A stretch of DNA of 13,571 nt. Source: DATBMY01 sp036554605. Its GTDB lineage: Bacteria > Acidobacteriota > Blastocatellia > UBA7656. The notes beneath the pieces are model-generated. The model saw only the letters and a list, made by a program, of their open reading frames with translations. It was not told the DNA's origin and did not search any database. A program made the position numbers and the translations under genes. The DNA is taken from positions 1-13,571 of the forward strand of contig DATBMY010000296.1 of assembly GCA_036554605.1 (NCBI GenBank), in the 5' to 3' direction. This document shows positions 1 through 6,104 of this stretch, piece after piece. Within the stretch, counting starts at the first letter, position 1. Each line of letters starts with the position of its first letter.

Positions 1-377
1 GTCCGGGAGGCCGCTTCTATGGCGGCAAGATAAGCCGGCAGGCTCACGTCCTCAAACTTCGTAAGCAGCCAGACAATCTCGGCTACCTCGTCGCCAAACC
101 CGGTCGCTACATCGTCGCGCGTGACGGGGCTGTCTTCGATCACGTCGTGAAGCAGCGCGCCGCAAACGAGCGTGGGCGAATAGATTCGAAGCTCGTCTAC
201 CAGCGATACGGCGACCCTTATCGGGTGGAGTATGTAAGGCGTGCCCTCGTCGCGCATCTGTCCCGTGTGCGATTGCTCGGCAAGCTGGTAGGCGCGGCGC
301 ACCATTGCGAGATTGCCTTCGCTCAAGTGAGTTGAAAGCCGCTCGGCCAGATAATCGTAAGTTCGCTCGTAAACCAT
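1..377 (-). CDS. HD-domain protein, RelA/SpoT hydrolase type (C-terminus beyond window)
   Basis: The 125 visible residues begin at ATG 377, with a GAGG ribosome site five bases upstream (383-386). They match the N-terminal hydrolase domain of RelA/SpoT-type proteins. S-H-T-G-Q lies at 36-40, Y-I-L-H-P-I at 48-53 and L-L-H-D-V-I-E-D at 75-82. H51, H77 and D78 are the expected metal ligands, and E81/D82 the ED pair of the hydrolase active site. Family members remove pyrophosphate from (p)ppGpp. After the T-K motif (106-107) the chain runs straight into P-A-Y-L-A-A-I, without the longer linker usual in full-length RelA/SpoT. That hints at a small stand-alone alarmone hydrolase or generic HD phosphohydrolase, but the rest is off the left edge. 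The gene is divergent from plsC across a 90-base spacer. Confidence 0.8.
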   Translation of the reverse strand, partial: MVYERTYDYLAERLSTHLSEGNLAMVRRAYQLAEQSHTGQMRDEGTPYILHPIRVAVSLVDELRIYSPTLVCGALLHDVIEDSPVTRDDVATGFGDEVAEIVWLLTKFEDVSLPAYLAAIEAASR

Positions 378-467
378 TCTGACCTCAATTTATCAGAGCA
401 GGGAATCGCCATTCAAGAAAGGCGCGACTTGCTTTTGCCAGCCGCGGCATAGTTAAATTGCACGACT

Positions 468-1145
468 ATGCGATTCGTCTTAGCGGCGCTCAGACCTTTC
501 GTCTACTGGATGTGCCGCCTCTTATTTAGAATAAAGATCCACGGCGCGGAAAACGTCCCCGAAGAAGGCGCGTGCATAATCGCGCCGAATCACGTGTCCT
601 ATGGCGACCCGATATGGATAACCATCCCCATCTACAGGCGTGTTTTTTACATGGCGTGGGATAAGCCGTTTGAGATTCCGGTCCTGGGGGCTTTGATGCG
701 AACCTTCGGCGCGTTTCCCGTTAGTCTCGAAGCGGCCGACGCTTCCGCTCAGCGCAACGCGCTCGAGGTGTTAGAGAAGGGCGGCGCGCTCGTGATATTT
801 CCCGAGGGCGGCCGCACGCGGAACGGAAAGCTCATGCCCTTTAAGATGGGCGCGTTTCGTCTGGCCCTGACACAGGGCGTGCCCATCGTGCCGGTATCGA
901 TCAAGGGCGCGGAGAAAATATGGCCCGTTGGAAGGATGTTGCCTCGGCCCGGCTATCTAACGCTCACTTATCATCCGCCAATCGCGGTCGAGCGCGTGCC
1001 GGAAGGCACGTCGAGGCTGGAGCTGAAAGAGCTATCGCGCGCGCTTGCGCGCCGTGCTCATGACGTGGTCGCGACTGCGCTCGACCCTTCGAACCTTCCC
1101 GATGCCGAAACGGAGCCAGCCCTGCAGGCCGAGACAAACGCCTGA
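468..1145 (+). CDS. plsC: 1-acyl-sn-glycerol-3-phosphate acyltransferase (PlsC family)
   Basis: The product has 225 residues, the usual length for PlsC. Family enzymes acylate lysophosphatidate to phosphatidate at the inner membrane face in phospholipid synthesis. The catalytic H-x4-D motif is N-H-V-S-Y-G-D at 41-47 (H42, D47). The glycerol-phosphate-binding motif is F-P-E-G-G-R-T-R at 111-118, with G in place of the more common T. The V-P-I-V-P-V-S-I block is at 138-145. A hydrophobic N-terminus (about 3-20) fits membrane association. The C-terminal 20 residues are acidic and poorly conserved. ATG 468 has no recognisable ribosome site. An AT-rich stretch near 450-458 lies so close that a leaderless transcript is possible, but this is speculative. 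It is the only clear plus-strand gene in the window. Related acyltransferases of other specificity share these motifs, so the exact acyl acceptor is inferred. Confidence 0.9.
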   Translation: MRFVLAALRPFVYWMCRLLFRIKIHGAENVPEEGACIIAPNHVSYGDPIWITIPIYRRVFYMAWDKPFEIPVLGALMRTFGAFPVSLEAADASAQRNALEVLEKGGALVIFPEGGRTRNGKLMPFKMGAFRLALTQGVPIVPVSIKGAEKIWPVGRMLPRPGYLTLTYHPPIAVERVPEGTSRLELKELSRALARRAHDVVATALDPSNLPDAETEPALQAETNA

Positions 1146-1182
1146 TCGCGCCAGTGTTATGTAAACGAAATTCGTAGAGTGA

Positions 1183-1250
1183 TGTTTAGAGTTCAAGCTT
1201 TAGCTTGCTTGAAACTATAGGCTCGCAATCCTCAGCTTGTACTCCAAACA
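1183..1250. repeat. 68-nt near-palindromic element
   Basis: The element begins TGTTTAGAGTTCAAGC and ends in its approximate complement, GCTTGTACTCCAAACA. About 20 of the outer 26 base pairs match. The left arm contains a second perfect 7-bp inverted repeat, TTCAAGC / GCTTGAA. The flanks also carry AAACGAAA (1163-1170) and TTTCGTTT (1251-1258) in opposite orientation, so the symmetry may reach beyond the core. It lies 3' of both plsC and the reading-frame relic on the opposite strand. No T-run follows on either side, so it looks more like a dispersed MITE or REP-type element than a terminator. Copy number in the genome cannot be judged from here. Confidence 0.5.
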
Positions 1251-1403
1251 TTTCGTTTCCAGAGCAATAGCTTGCCGGCCTTTAAGTTTATCCTTATTCT
1301 CAAACCATTCCTCCCGCTCCTTTAATGCTTCATCCTATATCGCAGAAAGATTAGCCCGACTGCTGGAACGAAGGTATGAAAAATGCGAAGGTTTTACCTT
1401 CAT
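1215..1403 (-). pseudogene. Possible decayed reading frame
   Basis: One minus-strand frame of 63 codons runs from ATG 1403 to a TAG at 1215-1217, with a single internal TAG after 22 codons. The 39 residues after that stop are charged and protein-like, for example L-K-E-R-E-E-W-F-E-N-K and G-R-Q-A-I-A-L-E-T-K. They end inside the 68-nt palindrome, which supplies the last residues and the stop. I do not recognise the family. It could be the tail of a gene truncated by the repeat, or coincidence in non-coding DNA. There is no ribosome site to argue for translation. Confidence 0.2.
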
Positions 1404-1405
1404 TT
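1378..1405 (-). terminator. Weak rho-independent terminator candidate for the DUF4878-like lipoprotein gene
   Basis: On the minus strand, 17 bases after the lipoprotein gene's stop, GAAGG and CCTTC form a five-base stem around TAAAA. Flanking A:T pairs extend it across a small bulge, and the run TTTTT (1379-1383) follows. The stem is short, so termination would be inefficient. The hairpin overlaps the first codons of the possible decayed frame. Confidence 0.35.
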
Positions 1406-1421
1406 AGACATTCACATAAAA

Positions 1422-1835
1422 TCACGGGCAATCAACGGATTTGTCAATTTTCCATGACCCATCTTCTTTGACTAGTTCAAAAGCTGTGCAGCCGGTGTTC
1501 TTGCCCGTAATCGTGCTGCCGTTTTTAGAAACGCCATAGTTATAGGAGACGAGTGCTTTATCGCCTGTAATTTTTTCTTGAGTTCCGACCATTGATGCTT
1601 TTTCCTTTGCGCCTGTTTCCTTAATCATATCCGAATAACTTTTGTTAAGTGATTTAATTTTATCGCCCATTTCTTGAATGGCTCGTTTAGAAAAGGCTTT
1701 GTTCATCGCATCAACGTTTCCACTCTCCGCATCTAAAACAAATTTTTCTATTACTGCTTTAGGACTGTCTCCTGTTGAGTTACAACCAGCTAATGCCAAA
1801 AGCACAAATCCGATTAACAAAACATTTCTTTTCAT
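1422..1835 (-). CDS. Small lipoprotein, DUF4878-like (NTF2-type fold)
   Basis: The product has 137 residues, with the lipoprotein signal M-K-R-N, a hydrophobic core and lipobox L-A-G-C (C18), so it is probably lipid-anchored after export. The mature part starts S-P-K-A-V-I-E-K-F and continues D-A-E-S-G-N-V-D-A-M, the pattern of DUF4878-type lipoproteins with a predicted NTF2-like fold; their function is unknown. A run ending in W-K-I-D-K (127-131) is the typical last strand. Two other cysteines (C116, C136) could form a disulfide. ATG 1835 has GGAG about nine bases upstream. The gene is visibly AT-richer than its neighbours (many AAA, TTT and ATT codons). It begins only 46 bases past the R' core of the attC-like site, as expected for a cassette-borne gene. 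The functional assignment is by fold type only. Confidence 0.8.
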   Translation of the reverse strand: MKRNVLLIGFVLLALAGCNSTGDSPKAVIEKFVLDAESGNVDAMNKAFSKRAIQEMGDKIKSLNKSYSDMIKETGAKEKASMVGTQEKITGDKALVSYNYGVSKNGSTITGKNTGCTAFELVKEDGSWKIDKSVDCP

Positions 1836-1881
1836 TATTAAATCTCCATTTAAGGTTAGCTCCTTAACTAATAGGATAGCC

Positions 1882-1974
1882 GCTCAACGCTTTGCATAAC
1901 CGGGCGCGGCGCGGAGCATTGTAGGAAGCATACGAAATTCGCTCGCCGCGTTCCGGTTGATGCGATCATCAGGC
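1882..1974 (-). other. attC-like integron recombination site (cassette top strand = minus)
   Basis: On the minus strand the site ends with GTTGAGC (1888-1882), a perfect GTTRRRY R' core. After a five-base spacer, the arm 1894-1911 pairs with 1944-1963 in about 18 pairs, one of them G-T. Two bases are left extrahelical on the plus strand, T1951 and G1959, eight bases apart and on the same arm. This matches the extrahelical bases of attC bottom strands in spacing, identity and side. The terminal loop is 32 bases (1912-1943) and the total of about 93 bases is normal for attC. The R'' box (1968-1974, ATCAGGC) is degenerate. It sits 3' of the gene at 2044-2979, where a cassette's attC belongs. No integrase gene is in the window. 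Confidence 0.6.
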
Positions 1975-2043
1975 TGCCGCGCCCCGATAGGTCTTATTGA
2001 GAGCCACTAAAGCCTCACTCACTTTGGGGCCAGACAGCAGGAT

Positions 2044-2979
2044 TTACCTATTGGGAATCGAAGTTTGCTCTATATGCTTTGGCGCACCGTTTTTGCATAC
2101 CCACTCGCCGTACTCGCTTTTATAACAAGCGTACTCGATCTCGCGCACCCAACGCTTGGTGATGGTCGAAGATTTCTGACAAATCAGCTCTTTGGCTTTG
2201 ACGGGGTATATCGTCGCGCCGACGGGGGCGGTGTCAACCAACTTTCGTCCTCTTCCAGTCGCGGCGTTCTTGAAAGACCTTCCAATCTGAAAGTTCAAAA
2301 ACGTCAATCCGAAGTCATAGAAATCCGAAGTCGATTTTTGCCACTCAAAGATCACACTCTGGAAAAGCGCGGCGGAAGCGGCTGCGTTGTTTGAAACCTT
2401 GCCGTAGTTCTTGTTGAACGGGCATTCGGCAGGCAAAGGTTCAGGCGTGGCGTTTGCCCAAACTTTAATCCATTCGGGTTTCACGGAATACTCCATAACG
2501 GGCTGTCCGTTGTGCGGATCGCATTTGAGTCCGTATGAATTGTCTTTTAGCCCTCGGATCACCGAGCAGGGCTGGTAGTATTTGTCCCCTTTTAGACCGC
2601 TCACCGAAGCCATTACACGGTCGCCGACTTTGAATTGTTCATCTTCGTCAACTGGATTGGCTTTAGTGCTTTTCGGCTCATCTACTACGGCAGGCTGGTT
2701 CTCTTCCGAAGCTGTTTGTTTTTTTCCGGCGCGGACGTAAGCAGATGTGACGGTGTATTCTGTGCCTTCGCAATCTAATAGATAGGCATTAGCGCTTCGG
2801 TCAAATCTGACGACCGTACAAGGCCTATAGTATTTCTCATCTTTCAGCATTGAAGGCGAAGCCAGCACACGGTCTCCGGCTCTGAATTGAGGTGTCTGGC
2901 CTTGTGCCGTAGCGGCAGGTAGAGAGGTTATGAAAACGAGTATAAGCAAACGTAATAAACAATGATTCTTCAGTTGCAT
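2044..2979 (-). CDS. Exported protein with two tandem F-x-x-G-D-R-V domains, unknown function
   Basis: The product has 311 residues. A Sec signal peptide (about 1-25, cleavage likely after A-T-A) precedes two copies of a roughly 50-residue domain at 32-83 and 116-172. Each opens F-[RK]-x-G-D-R-V-[LM]-A-S, continues with K-Y-Y-[RQ]-P-C and ends near a second cysteine, giving one Cys pair per copy (C54/C70, C138/C153). The pattern suggests small SH3- or Tudor-like barrels stabilised by disulfides. A charged linker (about 84-115) separates them. The C-terminal region (about 178-311) has four more cysteines (C186, C267, C285, C295) and no family I recognise. Eight cysteines fit an extracytoplasmic location. 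ATG 2979 has GGGAG eight bases upstream. The gene lies alone between two attC-like sites and is AT-richer than the operon to its right, suggesting acquisition as a cassette. Function is not assignable from sequence. Confidence 0.8.
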   Translation of the reverse strand: MQLKNHCLLRLLILVFITSLPAATAQGQTPQFRAGDRVLASPSMLKDEKYYRPCTVVRFDRSANAYLLDCEGTEYTVTSAYVRAGKKQTASEENQPAVVDEPKSTKANPVDEDEQFKVGDRVMASVSGLKGDKYYQPCSVIRGLKDNSYGLKCDPHNGQPVMEYSVKPEWIKVWANATPEPLPAECPFNKNYGKVSNNAAASAALFQSVIFEWQKSTSDFYDFGLTFLNFQIGRSFKNAATGRGRKLVDTAPVGATIYPVKAKELICQKSSTITKRWVREIEYACYKSEYGEWVCKNGAPKHIEQTSIPNR

Positions 2980-3122
2980 TGATTCATCTCCCTTACCAAA
3001 TATGCTCGATGATAGTGATACTCAGGAACGGCCTACATAATAGCAGCAAATGAGGGTATTTCAAGTGCAGTATGAAAGAGGATGGATACATATAGGGGAA
3101 CTGTCAGGATGTGATTCAGGCA

Positions 3123-3161
3123 GCCTAACGCTCCGCATCAGCGGGCGCGCGGGGGCGCTGA
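3123..3161 (-). other. attC-like half-site (R'-L' arm)
   Basis: Read on the minus strand it ends GTTAGGC (3129-3123), a perfect GTTRRRY core. A five-base spacer and an arm complementary to GCATCAGCGGGCGCG (3135-3149) precede it. Bases 3123-3149 match 21 of 27 with the R'-L' arm of the attC-like site at 1882-1974, in the same orientation. TCAGCG (3138-3143) can pair with CGCTGA (3156-3161). No convincing R''-L'' arm was found downstream, so the site is probably truncated or strongly degenerate. A separate hairpin, GCGGC-TCC-GCCGC (3186-3198), lies between it and the next gene and has no T-run. Confidence 0.4.
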
Positions 3162-3220
3162 GGAATAACATAGCATTTGCTTTTCGCGGCTCCGCCGCAC
3201 GCGATAACTTGAAAACCGCT

Positions 3221-4204
3221 CTAGTTTATCGGCAGCGGGTCTCCCGGCTTCAACTGGCGAAGCCGCGCGGCGCTCTCGCCTTTAAGAAAGTCATCCATTA
3301 TCTGCGCGCGGCGCGTCTTCTGCTCGTCGCTCCGGGCGCTTGCGGCAAACAGCGCGCCCATCTCTTTCAATCCTTCTTCCACCTCGCCGGCGTGCGCGCG
3401 GGTCACGGCAATCGAAATTGCAAGCCCCACATATTGCTCGTCCGAAAAATCTTCGGCCGTGATATCGCCTCTGGCCTGCTCGGCTTGCTCGCGCAGCCGC
3501 GAAAGCTCCCCTTTATAAAAAGCCTGATAGTCGCGAGAGGAGTAAACGTAGCGGCCATTTTGCCAGCTATAGATCATCACCGCCGCGGGCGAGGCGGCGT
3601 GCGACAGCTCGCCGTAAGATTCCCATCTGGAGTCCATGACTATCAATTCCTGCAGCCCGTCGCCGTTAAGGTCGGAGATCTTGCGTATAGGCCCGGCCGC
3701 GATCAGCTCGGCTCGATGGTCCCTGACGCGATAGATCTCTACGGGGTTGCAGCTCCAGCAGTTGCCGCCGCTAGAGCTTTGCGCGATCACCTCTTTGAGC
3801 CCGTCGCCATTTATATCCGAGCCGTTGATCTTATGGAGCTCGCGCGCGTCGAAGGTGAAGAAGAACTCCGCCCGGCGAAAGATCGTGCGGGCCGCGGCCG
3901 TCCCGCTTTCGAATATGCGAAGCTCATAAGCCTCGTTCGGCTGTTTCGGCTTCTCGCTTTCAAAGATCGCCGCGAGGTGACGCGACGTGCCGTCAAAACT
4001 GGCTTCCAGAGCCTCTTTTAGCCGGAGGCCCTGCGAGGCGAGCTGCGTCACGACTGTTTGAAACTCCGCGCCCACCCTGGGCGGGGGCGAGACTTGCGTT
4101 TGCTGGTTGAGCGCGAGAGCCTCTATAAGGTCGTCGTCATCGCCGCGGCATCCGGCAAGCCCGACCGCGAACAGGACGCAAAGGAGAACAGCGAAAAGGC
4201 GCAC
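3221..4204 (-). CDS. Lipoprotein with two D-x-N-G-D-G (FG-GAP/VCBS-like) repeats, unknown function
   Basis: The start is GTG 4204: GGAGG (4213-4217) lies eight bases upstream, and this start opens directly into a lipoprotein signal ending L-A-G-C (C19). An earlier in-frame GTG at 4231 would add nine residues and has no ribosome site. The 327-residue product is probably lipid-anchored. Near the middle, D-I-N-G-D-G-L-K-E-V-I (130-140) and D-L-N-G-D-G-L-Q-E-L-I (178-188) are calcium-loop-like repeats resembling FG-GAP/VCBS blades. C-W-S-C (149-152) lies between them. The last third is probably alpha-helical and rich in E, A and R. Two blades are too few for a propeller, so the fold is uncertain. 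It lies 33 bases after the thrB stop on the same strand and is probably co-transcribed, though a role linked to thrB is not implied. Confidence 0.8.
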   Translation of the reverse strand: MRLFAVLLCVLFAVGLAGCRGDDDDLIEALALNQQTQVSPPPRVGAEFQTVVTQLASQGLRLKEALEASFDGTSRHLAAIFESEKPKQPNEAYELRIFESGTAAARTIFRRAEFFFTFDARELHKINGSDINGDGLKEVIAQSSSGGNCWSCNPVEIYRVRDHRAELIAAGPIRKISDLNGDGLQELIVMDSRWESYGELSHAASPAAVMIYSWQNGRYVYSSRDYQAFYKGELSRLREQAEQARGDITAEDFSDEQYVGLAISIAVTRAHAGEVEEGLKEMGALFAASARSDEQKTRRAQIMDDFLKGESAARLRQLKPGDPLPIN

Positions 4205-4212
4205 CTGTTTTA

Positions 4213-4217
4213 CCTCC
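4213..4217 (-). promoter_or_regulatory. Ribosome binding site fixing the GTG start at 4204
   Basis: GGAGG on the minus strand lies eight bases before GTG 4204, in the spacer after thrB. It supports the shorter lipoprotein reading over the upstream GTG at 4231. Confidence 0.7.
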
Positions 4218-4237
4218 GGTAAATCGATCACACTTTA

Positions 4238-5158
4238 TTAACCGGTCGCGACCGTCCGGCCTCGATTATCGACGGCAAGTTGAAGCGACCGCGACCCGAC
4301 GCCGCAACCAAGAAGCCTACCCTTCATCATAGCGGCTATAGCGTCCAGGTTATCATCGGCAAAGGCGACCATGGTGGAGCCCGCGCCGCTTATAGCCACG
4401 CCCAGCAGGCCCGGATGGTCTTCGTCATTGAGCTTCAGAACCTCGCTCAGGCCCGGCCCGCGCGGCGCGCGATAAGGTTGATGAAGCCGGTCGCGCAAGG
4501 CTTCGCGGAAAAAGTCAAAGCGCCGCTCGGAGATTGCCGCTTGCAAGAGCGCCGCCCGCTGCACGTTGAATACGGCATCGGCAAGCGGGACTTCGGCGGG
4601 CAGCGCGCGGCGCATCTCGGCCGTGTTCATCTCGTAATCCGGTATTGCGAGCGCTATCTTTACCTCTTCCGGCCACGCGCGCTTGATTGTCAAAAGCGAC
4701 AGCTCGTCGCCGCGCCCGGCGACGCAGGCGACCACAAGGCCGCCGAGCAGGCCCGGCGCGAGGTTATCCCCATGGCCTTCAAAATGGAGCGCATAGCTAA
4801 AGATCTCTTCCTCGGTCAGCCGCTCGCCCGACAGTGTTTCATAAACGGATATGCCCGCGATGACAGCCGCGCTGCTGCTTCCCAGCCCACGCGCGAGCGG
4901 TATCTGATTATCGACGGCAATCCGCGCGCCTTCAATTGCGCGCCCGCGCCGCCGGGCTACGAAGCGCGCCACCCGCGCTATAAGATTCGTCTCGTCGCAG
5001 GGCACCGCGCCCGCGCCTTCGCCCCGGGCGATTATTTCAAAGCTACCGGCGCTCTCTTCTATAGTAAGCTTCAAGTAGAGGCTGAGCGCGAGCCCGCACG
5101 TATCGAAGCTCGCGCCGAGATTCGATGTCGATGCGGGAATTGTGATTTCACTCTTCAT
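4238..5158 (-). CDS. thrB: Homoserine kinase
   Basis: The product has 306 residues, the normal length for ThrB, a cytoplasmic GHMP kinase that phosphorylates homoserine with ATP on the way to threonine. Motif 1 is P-A-S-T-S-N-L-G-A-S-F-D at 8-19. The ATP-binding motif is P-L-A-R-G-L-G-S-S-S-A-A at 87-98. G-H-G-D-N-L-A-P (128-135) matches the homoserine-kinase form of the central motif. R201 lies in the V-Q-R-A-A-L-L block, and motif 3 is A-I-S-G-A-G-S-T at 255-262. ATG 5158 has no ribosome site. The sequence one base upstream is the arm of a heptamer palindrome, which appears to have replaced the leader. Translation may depend on coupling from the suhB-like gene 106 bases away. Other GHMP kinases share motifs 1-3, but the central motif and length favour ThrB. 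Confidence 0.9.
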   Translation of the reverse strand: MKSEITIPASTSNLGASFDTCGLALSLYLKLTIEESAGSFEIIARGEGAGAVPCDETNLIARVARFVARRRGRAIEGARIAVDNQIPLARGLGSSSAAVIAGISVYETLSGERLTEEEIFSYALHFEGHGDNLAPGLLGGLVVACVAGRGDELSLLTIKRAWPEEVKIALAIPDYEMNTAEMRRALPAEVPLADAVFNVQRAALLQAAISERRFDFFREALRDRLHQPYRAPRGPGLSEVLKLNDEDHPGLLGVAISGAGSTMVAFADDNLDAIAAMMKGRLLGCGVGSRSLQLAVDNRGRTVATG

Positions 5159-5159
5159 T

Positions 5160-5277
5160 CAGTGGTCAGTGATCGGTGGCCGGTGTTCAGTGCTCGGTTG
5201 TTGGTGAGATAGCATCTGAAATTCGAGATAGCAAATTTGAGACGCCGGGCTCACCGACCACTGATCACTGACCACTG
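5160..5277. repeat. Heptamer-built palindrome in the thrB-suhB gap
   Basis: Arms at 5160-5185 and 5252-5277 are inverted copies matching at 24 of 26 positions. The left side is itself a run of seven degenerate 7-mers (cagtggt, cagtgat, cggtggc, cggtgtt, cagtgct, cggttgt, tggtgag; 5160-5208). The loop carries GAGATAGCA twice, 19 bases apart (5206-5214, 5225-5233). The right arm runs into the 3' end of the suhB-like gene and includes its stop. The same style of element recurs at 13393-13505. Confidence 0.75.
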
Positions 5278-6032
5278 GCTAGTACTTCAATCATGCGCTG
5301 GTGTATCAGCCCGTTGCTTGCGAGAATCTGCGGCCCGTAATTCGAAAATGCCTTGCCTTCGAAATCGGACACGCGCCCGCCCGATTCTTCGACAACCAGC
5401 GCCCCGGCCGCCGTATCCCACGGCGACAGGTTTAATTCCCAGAATCCGTCAAACCGGCCGCATGCGACGTAACAGAGATCGAGGGCCGCCGCGCCGTCGC
5501 GCCTGAGCGCTTGCGCGTTCATTGCGAAATTAGACCAGTGATCGAGGTTCGTCCAGGTCGAAGTGCGAATATCGTATGGGAAGCCGGTCGAAAGCAGGCT
5601 CTGTATCAAATCACCGGTCGAAGAGACTCTTATGGGACGATTGTTCAAAGCCGCTCCCGCGCCGCGCTCGGCCGTAAACAACTCGTCGCGCATCGGGTCA
5701 TAGACTACGCCCAGGATGACCTCGCCCTTATGTTCGAGCGCGATTGAAACGCAAAAGACCGGATAGCCGTGCGCGTAATTTGTGGTGCCGTCGAGCGGGT
5801 CGACTATCCAGCGATAATCGGACCGGCTCTCGGCAAGCCCGCCTTCTTCAGCTAGAACTTCGTGCCGAGGGTAGTAAGTCGCGATCGCCTCGCGTATCAG
5901 TTGTTCGCTCGCAAGGTCTAGGTCGGTGACGATGTTAATGGCGCCCTTATGGCCTACCTGTATGTTCGTTCCAAGGCGGTCCCTGAGCAACCGGCCTGCG
6001 TCTTTGGCCACGCGAACGGCGAAATCAAGCAT
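5265..6032 (-). CDS. suhB: Inositol monophosphatase family protein (SuhB-like)
   Basis: The product has 255 residues, the usual length. Family enzymes are Mg-dependent cytoplasmic phosphatases that hydrolyse inositol phosphates and related sugar phosphates. The metal-site residues are present: A-E-E-G at 61-64, W-I-V-D-P-L-D-G-T at 75-83 (D78, D81), and S-P-W-D-T-A-A-G at 203-210 (D206). The start ATG 6032 has GAGG about seven bases upstream. The last codons (A-S-G-Q and stop) lie inside the right arm of the heptamer palindrome, so the native C-terminus may have been trimmed or replaced there. It stands between the AtpZ-like gene (72-base gap) and thrB on the same strand. The substrate is not set by sequence: SuhB, fructose-bisphosphatase-like and histidinol-phosphatase-like members share these motifs. 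Confidence 0.88.
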   Translation of the reverse strand: MLDFAVRVAKDAGRLLRDRLGTNIQVGHKGAINIVTDLDLASEQLIREAIATYYPRHEVLAEEGGLAESRSDYRWIVDPLDGTTNYAHGYPVFCVSIALEHKGEVILGVVYDPMRDELFTAERGAGAALNNRPIRVSSTGDLIQSLLSTGFPYDIRTSTWTNLDHWSNFAMNAQALRRDGAAALDLCYVACGRFDGFWELNLSPWDTAAGALVVEESGGRVSDFEGKAFSNYGPQILASNGLIHQRMIEVLASGQ

Positions 6033-6104
6033 TCAATCCCTCGCTCTCTTATGATCAGATGGAAACTATAGCGTGTCGCGGCGCGGCGGGCCACCGGTTG
6101 CAAC

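Noticed and set aside
387..416. Minus-strand promoter for the HD gene (TTGAAT, 18-base spacer, TAAATT)
   Set aside because: The implied transcript start falls only a few bases before ATG 377, too close to include the GAGG ribosome site, so the match is probably fortuitous.
3186..3198. GCGGC-TCC-GCCGC hairpin as terminator of the lipoprotein gene
   Set aside because: The stem is five base pairs without a T-run; it may belong to the degenerate attC-like site instead.
3050..4021. Long open frame on the plus strand opposite the D-x-N-G-D-G lipoprotein gene
   Set aside because: The minus strand has a signal peptide, lipobox, ribosome site and recognisable repeats. The plus-strand translation is R/A-rich with no domain, typical antisense read-through of GC-rich coding DNA.
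5160..5208. 7-mer array as a CRISPR array
   Set aside because: The units are 7 bases, contiguous and without spacers, and no cas genes are present.
4280..5212. 310-codon open frame on the plus strand opposite thrB
   Set aside because: The minus strand encodes all homoserine kinase motifs. The plus-strand frame shows no family features and runs into the repeat.
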